Shown one piece after another: positions 48,400 through 58,800 of a stretch of DNA of 64,000 bases; within the stretch, counting starts at the first letter, position 1; each line of letters begins with the position of its first letter. Made by a program: the position numbers and the translations under genes. This DNA comes from Acidobacteriota bacterium. GTDB taxonomy: Bacteria > Acidobacteriota > UBA6911. The DNA lies in NCBI GenBank assembly GCA_016929335.1, contig JAFGIY010000082.1, positions 62,001-126,000 on the forward strand, read 5' to 3'. The notes beneath the pieces were generated by a model. It did not search any database. It was not told the origin of the DNA and was given only the letters and a program-made list of their open reading frames with translations.

Positions 48400-48567
48400 T
48401 CAGTTCTTCCAGCCGGTTGAGGAGGACAGTAGTTGTGCGAGGAGCGTCTGTCTGGGAATCGCCTGCCGTCCGGGCTTCTGATCCTTCACCAGATACACTT
48501 CTCCCATGCCGCCCTTGCCGAGCCGGCTGACGATCTGATAATGACCGAGTGCCGTGCCGATCATATG
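48400..48567 (-). pseudogene. N-terminal fragment of a Ser/Thr protein kinase
   Basis: MIGTALGHYQIVSRLGKGGMGEVYLVKDQKPGRQ then loss of homology. Confidence 0.65.
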
Positions 48568-48790
48568 GAGCCCTTCCTCCACGTCGACGTCGGATTCCAT
48601 TCATTGAAAATCAGTTTAAGAAGATGGGCACATTGTAGCAGAATCGGGGCAAACATGAATAGCGGAGCTTATGAACGTTTGCTTATTGGCGCGCGTAGGC
48701 GAATTGAATGACCGCGCAGCATCGCTCCTCGTCGGCAGCTCGACAGATTCACATCCTCACGCTTCGCAGCAAAACAAATTCCGCGATTGT

Positions 48791-49576
48791 TCAGACAAAG
48801 ACTACGCCGATTGGAGAGCCTGCCTTAATTTTGATCACCGACGCAGCGGATCCGTCCTTGACGGCAATCTCCAGATATCCGGTCGAGCCCGGGACAACGA
48901 ATACTTCGCCCGGCGCTCCTTCCTGATATGTCTTGTGTATGCCGGTGATTTCACGATGTCCGGCCAGAATCTTATATGCATGGGGCACATCGTCAGGCTT
49001 CAAGTTCGTAATTAAACTGCCGAACCTGTCGACAGCCAGGATCTGGCCCTGGATTAACGTATCCTTCACCTTCTGAATGCCGGGCAGCTGCAGCCGGAAC
49101 GGATTCTGAAGTGCGCTTCCGATTTTGATCAGTGGAACTCCCCGGCTGATCCATGCCGCTATAGGCGAAAAAATATCGCGCGCATGGAAATCGGGAGAAA
49201 CCGGTTTTCGATAATAATGCTCGGCCGTTATTTCATACGCTTCAAAACCCGGATGCTCGTTCAACACATAGGTCAGGATGCCGTTGTCCGGCGCCACGAA
49301 AAAATGGCCGCCGGCGTCCACCGCCAGTCCTTTGTGCGCGTCGCCGACACCCGGATCGACAATGGCAATATGAACGGTTCCAGATGGGAAATAGGACCAG
49401 GCTCTGCTGAGAGTGAAGGCTCCGGTAAAAATATCCTGCGGGGGAATAAGATTGCTGATATCAACCAGCTTTGCGTCCGGATTCAGGCTCAGTATGACTC
49501 CCTTCATGGCTGCCACGAAATAATCGCGCAATCCGTAATCCGTCGTGAAAGTTATAACGGGGGTCGAACCGGACAT
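48791..49576 (-). CDS. SAM hydroxide adenosyltransferase (DUF62 family), copy 2
   Basis: ITFTTDYGLRDYFVAAMKGVILSLNPDAKLVDISNLIPPQDIFTGAF...; extensively identical to the 12354-13133 product. Confidence 0.92.
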   Translation of the reverse strand: MSGSTPVITFTTDYGLRDYFVAAMKGVILSLNPDAKLVDISNLIPPQDIFTGAFTLSRAWSYFPSGTVHIAIVDPGVGDAHKGLAVDAGGHFFVAPDNGILTYVLNEHPGFEAYEITAEHYYRKPVSPDFHARDIFSPIAAWISRGVPLIKIGSALQNPFRLQLPGIQKVKDTLIQGQILAVDRFGSLITNLKPDDVPHAYKILAGHREITGIHKTYQEGAPGEVFVVPGSTGYLEIAVKDGSAASVIKIKAGSPIGVVFV

Positions 49577-49632
49577 GATCCCTCCATTACCTTTTATCGA
49601 CAGATCTTCGTTGATTGATATCCGATTGATAT

Positions 49633-49690
49633 CAATCTACATAAGCAGAAATTCCCATGTGGGTCGCGGCTTCAGCCGCTGTCCCACATG
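49633..49690 (+). repeat. Left-half copy of the palindromic element
   Basis: atctacataagcagaaattcccatgtgggtcgcggcttcagccgctgt. Confidence 0.75.
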
Positions 49691-49806
49691 AACCAAAGCG
49701 CTAAGCGGCTGTCATAGGGAGTGCCTTTTCGGGGAGATTGACATTTGAAATTATTGGAGGTTCGAAACGGGGATTTTCAAAGTGCGGCTTGTTTCTTCGA
49801 TATTAT

Positions 49807-50883
49807 TTACGGCGCCTGCCCGCTGCCGATGTAGCTTTCGAAGCGCTTCTTGTCGAGAGCCCGCATGTAGGCCAACTTGCCGTCGATGGCCCCGCTCTTG
49901 ACCAGCTTCTCCAATGAATCGTCCATTAACTGCATGCCCGCCGTCCTGCCTGTCTCCACCAGCGAAACCAGTGCGGAGGCTTTGCCGGAGCGGATGAGCT
50001 GAGGCAGGGCCGAGGTATAAGTCATTATCTCCATGGCCACCACACGTCCGGACCCGTCCTTCTTGCGCAATATCTGCTGGGATACGATGCCGCGCAGCAC
50101 CTCTGAGAGGATGACGCGCGACTTGTCGCGCTCATCCTGAGGAAAAACGTTGACGATGCGGTCGATGGTCTTGGCCGTGCTGTTTGTGTGGACAGTGGCG
50201 AAGACGAGGGAGCCCATTTCCGCCAGCGTGAGTGTCAGCCCGGTGGTGGCCAAGTCGCGCATCTCGCCGACCAACACGACGTCAGGATCCATTCGCGGCG
50301 CTTCGCGCAGCGCAGCGGCGAAGCTTTTGGTATTGGTATGCACTTCGCGCTGGGTGATACGGCACTTCTGGGGTTTGTGCACGAACTCCACCGGGTCCTC
50401 GATGGTCAGAATGTGCGCCTTGCGCGTGCGGTTAATCTCGTCGATCATCGCCGCCAGTGTGGTGGATTTTCCACTGCCGGTCGGCCCGGTGACCAGCACC
50501 AGTCCCTTCCTCAGCTGCGTCAGTTTCTTCAGAACAGGCGGCATGCCCAGCGCGTCCAGCGACTCTATCTTCTCCGGGATGCGGCGGAAGACCGCGGACA
50601 TGCCGCTCTGCTGGAAGAAGTAATTTGCCCGGAAGCGGCTGACGCCCTGGATGTGATAGGAAAAGTCCAGATCCAGGTCGTTCTCGATGATATGGCGCTG
50701 TTCTTCGTTGACGATCTCGTGGAGCAGCATTTTCAGATCCTGTTCGGATATTTTCTCCCGGCCGGGCTCCAGCGGGATGAGGCTGCCGTTCACCCGCGCA
50801 ACGGGCGCCTCCCCGCTGTAAATGTGCAGGTCGGAGGCTTCCTTCTCCACCATCAACCGCAGCATTTCGTCTATCTTTGCCAT
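49807..50883 (-). CDS. pilT: PilT-family twitching motility ATPase
   Basis: GLVLVTGPTGSGKSTTLAAMIDEIN, ILTIEDPVEFVH, DVVLVGEMRDLATTGLTLTLAEMG. Confidence 0.92.
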   Translation of the reverse strand: MAKIDEMLRLMVEKEASDLHIYSGEAPVARVNGSLIPLEPGREKISEQDLKMLLHEIVNEEQRHIIENDLDLDFSYHIQGVSRFRANYFFQQSGMSAVFRRIPEKIESLDALGMPPVLKKLTQLRKGLVLVTGPTGSGKSTTLAAMIDEINRTRKAHILTIEDPVEFVHKPQKCRITQREVHTNTKSFAAALREAPRMDPDVVLVGEMRDLATTGLTLTLAEMGSLVFATVHTNSTAKTIDRIVNVFPQDERDKSRVILSEVLRGIVSQQILRKKDGSGRVVAMEIMTYTSALPQLIRSGKASALVSLVETGRTAGMQLMDDSLEKLVKSGAIDGKLAYMRALDKKRFESYIGSGQAP

Positions 50884-51923
50884 CAGGCTTTTGTTTCCTT
50901 TAAGCTATATTCCCGCCGTGCCTCGCCGGTAATGAGCCCTGCCTTCAGAAGCTCCTCCAGCGAGTTTTCCATCAGTTTCATGCCCTCCCTGGTACCCACC
51001 TGCATCGTCCCTTCCATCTTGAAGGTCTCTCCCGAGCGGATGATGTTGGCTACCGCCATGGTGTTGACCAGCACCTCGAAGGCCGCCACCATATCATTGC
51101 CCGCTGCATTCTTGATGAGCTGCTGGGAGACGATACCCAGCAAACATTCGGCCAGCGTGGTTTGGGCTTGAGCCTGTTCCGCCGGCGGGTAGAGGTTGAC
51201 AACGCGGTTAACCGTGGCCGGGGCGCTGGAGGTGTGCAGCGTGGTCAGGACCACGTGGCCGGTCTCGGCGGCGGTCAGGGCCAGCGACATCGTTTCCAGG
51301 TCACGTATCTCCCCGATCAGGACGACATCGGGATCCTCGCGAAGTGCGGCGCGCAGGGCGTTGGCGAAGCTGCGGGTGTGCGAGCCCAGGCTGCGCTGGG
51401 AGATAATGCTCTTCTTGTTATGATGAAGGTACTCGATGGGATCCTCGATGGTGATGATGTGCTCGTTGCGGTTGGCGTTTATCCAATCCAGCATAGCGGC
51501 CATGGTGGTAGTCTTGCCCGATCGGCATGCGCCGGTGACAATTATCAGGCCCTGCGTGGCCAGGCAGAACTTCCCCATCACCGGCGGCAACCCCAGCTCT
51601 TCGAATGCGCGGATTCGCACAGGGATGTGGCGGAAAACGGCAGCCATTCCATGCTGCTCTTTGCAGACGTTCATGCGGAAGCGCTCGCCGTCCGCCAGCT
51701 GATATATGGAATCCAGCTCCCAGTGATTGTTCAGCTGTTCCCACTGCTCCGCAGACAGGATTTCGTGGATAAAAGCCGAGACCTGCTCCGGTGTCGCCAC
51801 CTGATTGGTCAAGGGCTGCATTTCCCCCAGCAAGCGCATCATCATCGGCATGCCGGCGGCTACGTGCAGGTCGGAACCCTTCCTGTCCGCGCAGGCCTTG
51901 AGATACCTGTCCAGTTGCGCCAT
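50883..51923 (-). CDS. PilT/PilU-like ATPase, second copy
   Basis: GLIIVTGACRSGKTTTMAAMLDWIN, ITIEDPIEYLHH, DVVLIGEIRDLETMSLALTAAETGHVVLTTLHTSSA. Confidence 0.92.
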   Translation of the reverse strand: MAQLDRYLKACADRKGSDLHVAAGMPMMMRLLGEMQPLTNQVATPEQVSAFIHEILSAEQWEQLNNHWELDSIYQLADGERFRMNVCKEQHGMAAVFRHIPVRIRAFEELGLPPVMGKFCLATQGLIIVTGACRSGKTTTMAAMLDWINANRNEHIITIEDPIEYLHHNKKSIISQRSLGSHTRSFANALRAALREDPDVVLIGEIRDLETMSLALTAAETGHVVLTTLHTSSAPATVNRVVNLYPPAEQAQAQTTLAECLLGIVSQQLIKNAAGNDMVAAFEVLVNTMAVANIIRSGETFKMEGTMQVGTREGMKLMENSLEELLKAGLITGEARREYSLKETKA

Positions 51924-52201
51924 AGGTTTATTGATATTCCAGACTTATCCTTTTGTCAATAAGGACCTTCTCTGCAATTCGCGCTCCCGCCGGACACAGG
52001 CTGTGCCGGATGAGCTTGTTTATTACATTCGGCGGATCCTGCTCCTGCAAGTGCAATGCCTCCGATTTGAATGGATTTTTCCGCAGAAACACGGGGTAGA
52101 ATGGCATTTTATGCCTGAATCGAGGTAATTTTCAGTGTATCCAATAGCATTTGGAGTCTTGGATCGGTCCGGCCCCAAAAAAAATGATAAACTAGGCAAT
52201 C

Positions 52202-53695
52202 ATGAGTTTGACGTTTGAGTATGCGCTGCTGATAGCGTCTGTGCTGATTTTTATCTCGCTGATTGCAGGAAAAACTTCATACAAGTTTGGTGTGCCGGTT
52301 CTCCTTTTCTTTATGACCATCGGGATGCTGGCGGGTTCGGAAGGAGTGCTCGGCATATATTTCGATGATCATGCCATGGCGCAGGCAATCGGCATCATTG
52401 CGTTGAACTTCATCCTCTTCTCGGGAGGCTTTGAGACAGACTGGGGAACCATCAAGCCCATTGTGTGGCATGGAATCAGCCTTTCGACCCTGGGCGTCGT
52501 GCTGACCGCGGTTTTCGTTGGCATTTTTATTCATGCAATTACCGACTTCTCGATCTATGAAGGATTGCTCCTCGGCTCGATTGTCTCTTCAACGGATTCG
52601 GCGGCGGTGTTTTCCATCCTGCGCTCCAAGGGTCTTGCCCTCAAGGGCAACCTGCGCCCGACGCTGGAATTGGAGAGCGGCAGCAATGATCCGATGGCGT
52701 ATGCGTTGACCATCGCTTTCACCGAGCTTGTCGCCAATCCGGCAGCCTCTCCGGCCGGCATGATTCCCATCTTTTGCAAACAGATTATCATCGGGATCGC
52801 ATTCGGCTTCGGCATCGGCTGGCTGGGGGCCAGAATATTCAACCGGATCAGACTGGATTACGAGGGGATGTATCCGGTTCTGATGATCGCCATTATGATT
52901 TTCAGCTTTGCGGCCACTCAATTTGCCGGAGGCAACGGCTTCATGGCCGTATATCTGGCGGCCGTAATTCTGGGAAACCAGGAATTGATCCATAAAAGGC
53001 AACTCATCCGCTGGTTCGACGGTGTCGCCTGGTTTATGCAGATCACGCTGTTTATCACCCTTGGATTGCTGGTCTTCCCGAGCGATCTGCTGCCGATCAT
53101 CGGAATCGGGCTCGGGATGGCGGGCTTCATGATAGTGGTGGCGCGTCCGTTAAGCGTGTTCCTCAGCCTGATCTTTTTCAAGGGGAGGCGCCGCGGAAAG
53201 TGGTTTATATCCTGGGTTGGCCTGCGTGGCGCGGTGCCGATCGTATTCGCGACCTATCCGCTCCTGGCCGGAGTGGAAAAAGCACACATGATTTTCAACA
53301 TAGTGTTTTTTGTTTCCGTCACATCGGTCGTGATTCAGGGCACCACGGTGCCCCTGGTCGCCAGGCGGCTGAGATTGATTCTGCCCGTAAAGGTGAAGAG
53401 ACAGACGCATACGGATTTTGAATTGGCCGATACCGTAAAATCCGAGCTGGTGGAAATCCGGCTGTCAAAAGAGAGCGGAGCCGTCGGAAAGCAGATCGTC
53501 GATCTCGGTTTCCCAAAGACTGCCTTGATCTCGATTATAAAAAGAAATGGAAAATACATCAGCCCGAACGGGTCGACTGTGCTGAATGAGGGCGATACGC
53601 TCCTGGTCATTTCCGAGAACAAAGCCTCGCTGAAGAAAGTCTACGAATCGCTGGAAATAATTCCTGAAGCGGATGCCGGCGACAGCCGGGGCTAA
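52202..53695 (+). CDS. NhaP2-like K+/H+ antiporter with TrkA-C domain
   Basis: SGGFETDW, GSIVSSTDSAAVFSILR, ELESGSNDPMAYALT, GLRGAVPIVFATYPLLAG, C-terminal LNEGDTLLVISENKA. Confidence 0.9.
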   Translation: MSLTFEYALLIASVLIFISLIAGKTSYKFGVPVLLFFMTIGMLAGSEGVLGIYFDDHAMAQAIGIIALNFILFSGGFETDWGTIKPIVWHGISLSTLGVVLTAVFVGIFIHAITDFSIYEGLLLGSIVSSTDSAAVFSILRSKGLALKGNLRPTLELESGSNDPMAYALTIAFTELVANPAASPAGMIPIFCKQIIIGIAFGFGIGWLGARIFNRIRLDYEGMYPVLMIAIMIFSFAATQFAGGNGFMAVYLAAVILGNQELIHKRQLIRWFDGVAWFMQITLFITLGLLVFPSDLLPIIGIGLGMAGFMIVVARPLSVFLSLIFFKGRRRGKWFISWVGLRGAVPIVFATYPLLAGVEKAHMIFNIVFFVSVTSVVIQGTTVPLVARRLRLILPVKVKRQTHTDFELADTVKSELVEIRLSKESGAVGKQIVDLGFPKTALISIIKRNGKYISPNGSTVLNEGDTLLVISENKASLKKVYESLEIIPEADAGDSRG

Positions 53696-53769
53696 CAGAG
53701 AGAAACAGGCGGACCCGGCCCAAAGCCCGGCGCTGTTTAAAGCGAGCATCCTCATACTCAAAGAGGTCT

Positions 53770-53853
53770 GTGCAAACAGAGGATCAGGCATAAATATCTC
53801 TTACACATGGGATTCATCGCGCGTCGCGGCTGAAGCCGCTGCCCCACGATGGC
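53770..53853 (-). repeat. Inverted left-half copy of the palindromic element
   Basis: Reverse complement reads cagcggcttcagccgcgacgcgcgatgaatcccatgtgtaagagatatttatgcctgatcctctgtttgca. Confidence 0.8.
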
Positions 53854-53955
53854 CATCCCGGGAGCGCCTGCGAGAACGCCGAGACTGTCTCAAAACTTAC
53901 TCACCAGGATAAAAATTGCGATGACAATGACACAATATGCGCAAGCGAAATTTTC

Positions 53956-54096
53956 CATGTGGGTCGCGGCTTCAGCCGCGACAATCCTATGTGTGAGAAA
54001 TAATTATGCCTGCCCTTCTATTTGCACGAACTTGTCGCGGCTGAAGCCGCGACCCACATGATTCACCGCATGCCTGCTTGAATCGGGACCTCGCTT
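53956..54096 (+). repeat. Composite paired-palindrome element, copy A
   Basis: catgtgggtcgcggcttcagccgcgac...atttatgcctg...gtcgcggctgaagccgcgacccacatgatt...tgcctgcttgaatcgggacctcgctt. Confidence 0.85.
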
Positions 54097-54439
54097 CCAT
54101 TTGTTCTGCGGCTTTAAAGGCAGTCTCGATGTCTCGCCGGAGCTCCCGGCTCCAGCTTCCCCGGATAGGATAACTGTGAGACAGCCTCTTCAGGCCGGAC
54201 TTACATGTGATATGGCAAATTACTGCTCTCAGGTGATAACATAATAACTTATCGTTCGGCACGCCGGATATATGCTGCGGACAACCGGTCAACCATCATC
54301 ATCCTGGCCGGTTCGGTAAATGATCAGGCAGCATTGCATGGACTGGCGGGGAGCATCATAGACCTGAGATTAGTTCTTTTATCTGTTGTGCGCGTGAAGG
54401 ACCAAGTAGAAAAGTTAACTATTTTAGGAGGATAACGAG

Positions 54440-55321
54440 ATGAAATATGCCAGGTATACCATTTTGTTCGGCATATTGGTGTCGACTCTTATCGCCGCGT
54501 GGGTGCTCGCAGTACCCCAGGCGGAGTGGAAGGTAGTTCTGCCCAAGACGAATGTCGGGGAGAAGTGGAGAATGGCCGCATTCAATGACGGGAGCTTTGG
54601 TTTCACGGGAGGAGCCGGAGACGTCGGCAAAGCACGCTACACCTCAGATGGCGCCAAAACCTGGGCCACGGCCGATAGCAGCGGAGGCTGACTGTACGCC
54701 TTTGACATCGTAGATGTCCAAACGATCTGGCAATGCGGCATGAAAAACCTCAGCGTGAGCACAGACGGCGGCAAAACGTGGAAAGCCGTCACAGGAAAAG
54801 CCGGCGGCATGGGCTGTATCCTGGCTTTTGCAGACGCCAAGACGGGATGGCTCGGCTCTGGCGCCAAATTCGAGATGACCACGGATGGCGGCGCTGCATG
54901 GAAAGAATTGGCTCTGCCCAAGGATGTGAGCAAGGTCGCCGCAATCTCACTTCGCACGCCGGCAGACGGGTATCTGGTAGATGCGAATGGCGTCCTGCAC
55001 ATCACCAAAGATGGAGGCAAAACCTGGGCTTCCCATTCATTGGGGCTTAACGCTCCGAGCATTCTGGGCTTCGGCAGCGGACCATTTATCAATGAGACTC
55101 CGCAGGCTGCTGTGCGTTTCCAGGATGCCAACCACGGTGTAGTCGTCCTGGGCCTCTCCGGCAAGACCGGGCTTATCGCCTTGCGCACCGCCGATGGCGG
55201 AAAGACCTGGAAAGAGGAGCTTCTGCCTGCCGAATTGGGTACTCCTTACCTGTCGCGCGACGGCAAATATTTGACAGTGAATCAATGGGGCAAGGGACTC
55301 ATGCTGCTCAAATACGAGTGA
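54440..55321 (+). pseudogene. YCF48/BNR-repeat-like secreted protein interrupted by an in-frame TGA (54689-54691)
   Basis: ORFs 54440-54691 and 54740-55321 share a frame; homology-like sequence continues without a gap across TGA (...TWATADSSGG*LYAFDIVDVQTIWQCGMKNLSVSTDGGKTW...). Confidence 0.7.
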
Positions 55322-55608
55322 GCTAGCCCGATCAGCCGTCAGCGATCAGGTTTTAGGCGAGCGCTGATTTCATTCATGCCATGAAAGGTAGCTTCTTCGC
55401 ACATTGTGGAGAAGCTACCTGATGCTTTTGCATTTGAGCCCTGATAAGCTGCAGGACAACTCCTTTATCCAAACCGTGAGTGCGGGCTCCAGAGCTTATC
55501 GCGAAACTGGGAAACGGGCTTAACCTGCTTTATTCATGAGGCTTCTGCTGCGGCGGACATTCCGCAATCCACAAATCCGGACCGCCACGGGCACATAAAC
55601 AAAGGTTT

Positions 55609-55757
55609 CATGTGGGTCGCGGCTTCAGCCGCGACGCGCGATTAATCCTATGCGTGAGGAATATTTATGCCTTACCTTCTATTTTCATGGACGTGTCGCG
55701 GCTGAAGCCGTGATCCATATGATTTGCCGTGTGCCTGCTTGAATCGGGACCTCGCTT
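55609..55757 (+). repeat. Composite paired-palindrome element, copy B
   Basis: Same order of blocks as 53956-54096 with an extra gcgcgatt after the first palindrome. Confidence 0.85.
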
Positions 55758-55813
55758 CAAGCTGTTCGGCAAGTTTTATGGCAAGCTCTGAAATCCGCAT
55801 TCAATCAGATATG

Positions 55814-58800
55814 CTAAGGCGCCAAGCCACGTGAAGATCCTGTCTTCATCGATAAAAGCTCGGCGGCGGCCGGCAGATTCGGCGTGCCCTGGAGAGAGCT
55901 GAGGGCCTCCATGGCAATATGATGTCCAAGCCAGCGGTAGCTTTCAAACTGATCTTCGCTGAAGAACTGATCCCCGGTTGTTTCGTGCGGGAAATCGGCA
56001 TGTGAGGCCTTGTACTGCTGAATGGACTCATCCTCGCTGCCGGTGAGGGAAGACTTCAGATAGATGAGCACGCCGCGGCTGCCATCGCAGTATTCGATTG
56101 TGCCTATTGCAAAGCTTCGTCTACTGGTGTTGTCCCGGTCCTTATCGGGATGAATGTCCGAGACATCGATTTTGACACGCGCGCCAAAATCGACATAGGC
56201 AATGCGGATGAGGTTTCCGAGACTGCCAAAAGCCAGCTTTTTATCGCATTCGGCATCGCAGGCGATAATGACGCGGCACCGCCGGCGGATGAGTTCGTAG
56301 AGAGCGAGATTTTCGAAATGGCCGCCGTCGGAAACATTGACGAAGCGCGAGTCTTCACCCGCGGAGCCGAAGAGCTCTTTGATGAGATACCAGAGGCTGA
56401 ATCCGGGAGACAGACCGCCGCCTGCGTTTTCCCTGGGATTTGCGAACCACCAGCCAAGACGTACATTAAACAATGTCATAAGAAAGGCTACAGAAGAACT
56501 AGTGTGATAGCCCATGTTCGGATTGGCGGCTGCGCCCGAAACGGCGATTGCCTGACCAAGGAGCGGAAGGCGGCCGGATGACATTTGGGGATCCAATTTC
56601 GCAAAAAGTATCTTATCGCTTTGAGGGCGCTGGCTGCCTATGTAATCCGGCGTAATGAAAAACGACGCACTATGACGGGTGTGGAGATCGAGCTCAGACG
56701 TGCTGCCGAGGTTGACGGCACAATTAATGATGGGATACGGTCCCGTGTATTGAAGCTCTCCCAGTTTTTCATCAGGCTTGAAGAGCTCGTGGACGGGAAA
56801 ATCGTCTTCAGTGTCGAACTGAGTAAATGGTTGAGGATCGCGATCATCTCCTCGGGAAGCGCCAAGGTAGCAGCGGACCAGGCGGTTCCTGTAGAAACAG
56901 TTCAGACTGAATATATTAATGTCGAAGCGCCAGGCGCAAATTGCCAGAATCGCAGCAACAGCCAGCGCAAGCCCCAGAATGGCTTCCGGGCTTTTCTCAA
57001 TGATTGAGAGTTCCGCCCAGAAATTGTCTCCGCAGTTCTGATCACAGACATTCAGTACCAGCAGCGCGTGAATGACATGGGCGATGAATATGAAAACGCC
57101 GGCAATGAAAACCGTTGGAGCAACCTTTGCAACGATGTCGAGGACGCGGCCGGAAATCGATGAGGATTTGTCTCCATTTGTCGATGAGCTGCAGCCGGCG
57201 AGGATTCCGCTTAAAGTAGTGACGGCCCATCCTCCGATGGCAGGCCACTTCAGGCTTTTAAGCGTAGGGATGACAAGCGGTCCCAAATACGCAGCGGATG
57301 CTGCAAGAAGCCATCCGAAGCCGTAGATGCCCAACCATGCACCCAGGCGGCCCCACCATTCGCGTTTGTTCTCGCGGGAGTTTTCTCCGAGGAAGCCGAT
57401 CTGCAGCACAACGGCAAATATAAAAGCGAACAGGATGAACGGAGGTCCAACCAGGAAAGCCTGCAAGTATTCCCGAGGACTGCCCGTACGGAAGTGATGA
57501 AAAAGCTTCATGATGCCGCAAAGCTCGGAATAAAGAAGTATGCTTGAAACAACAGTGGCTCCGATGGCGATGGAAACAGCGGAGACATCAAAACGGCGAA
57601 GCGCACTTATGGAAAGCAAGCCGATACAAATGATCATAAAGGCAAGCGGCAGGATCCAATGGTAAAGCGCGCCGATGAAAATGTCGGAATAATCGGCCCA
57701 AGCGGAAAACGGCTCCTTCCCGGACTGGCTCCAAAGCGTAGCAGCGATGAGGAAGGCGCTGAGCATCATTGGGATGACGATAAGGGACTGAGCACTGCTT
57801 TGGCCGTATCTCGGTATTCGCGGCCATTTGGACAGGCGCGGGATATTCAGAAGATTCAAAGCAACGCCGGCGACACCGAAACTAAGCAGGATATAAGGGA
57901 TCCAGATCGTGAAGCCGCCGGGCGACGTTGACCACCACGCATAGACAAAATGGGCAATGCGGGGAACCATCAGACAAAGAGATATAAAAAGCGTCACCAG
58001 GAGCTGCACAAGCAGCGTATTGCGGATCCAGATGGCAGCCATGCTCCATGTGTCGGCGCTGAGGAGGCCGACCTTGGGCGACAGGTAATTCGAGAAACGG
58101 CGAAGATGACGGATTGCGTTATTCCAGTCGGCTTCCCGCTTAATCCAGAACTGCTTCCGTTTGCAATTGGCGATAAGCCATGCGCCGATATATCCGCCGC
58201 CGGAAACGCTGGAAAGATAATCGAAGTGGCGGAGCAGATCCAGCTTGCGCAGAGCTTCAAGGACGCCGAGGTTGAAGGTAGCGCTGCGAATCCCCCCGCC
58301 CGAAAATGCCAGACCGCAAAGATCTTCGCTGTCTTCAGGCAGGAAGCGTTCGCGGCGGAGTTGCGCGATCCTGGACCGCTCCGTTCGGGAAACAGCATCC
58401 CACCGGACAAATGCATCCTGAGAATCGGCTGCGACGGGAGCCGCCTCATCCAGGGGAGTGCCCTGGATCCAGTTGCAGGCCCGCGCAAAAGCGCCTCGAA
58501 GGCGTCCATGGGCTAATTGCAGCGCCGCCTCAAGAGAATGTGTGCCGGGATGCTCTTTGCCGAATTGATAGTAAAGCTTGCCGAGCCTGACCTGTTCGTC
58601 CCGCCGGCTTCTATCGCGGACGCCAATCTCGGTCTTAATGAATCTACGGAGATTTTGATTGAGTTCGCTGGGATTTTCGGGAAATCCGGCGATGAGGCTT
58701 TCAATCCAGGGCTTGTCGATGTTGCGGACTTCACCCGATTGCCGGATCTCGGCTGAAAAAATGCGGCCGAGCCAGTAAACATCATAGACAGCAAAGCGGG

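Noticed and set aside
50188-51962. 327-aa and 266-aa plus-strand ORFs opposite the PilT genes
   Set aside because: Antisense to two conserved ATPases; no independent signal.
54440-54691. Stand-alone 83-aa protein
   Set aside because: Frame continues with matching propeller-like sequence after the TGA; treated as one interrupted gene.
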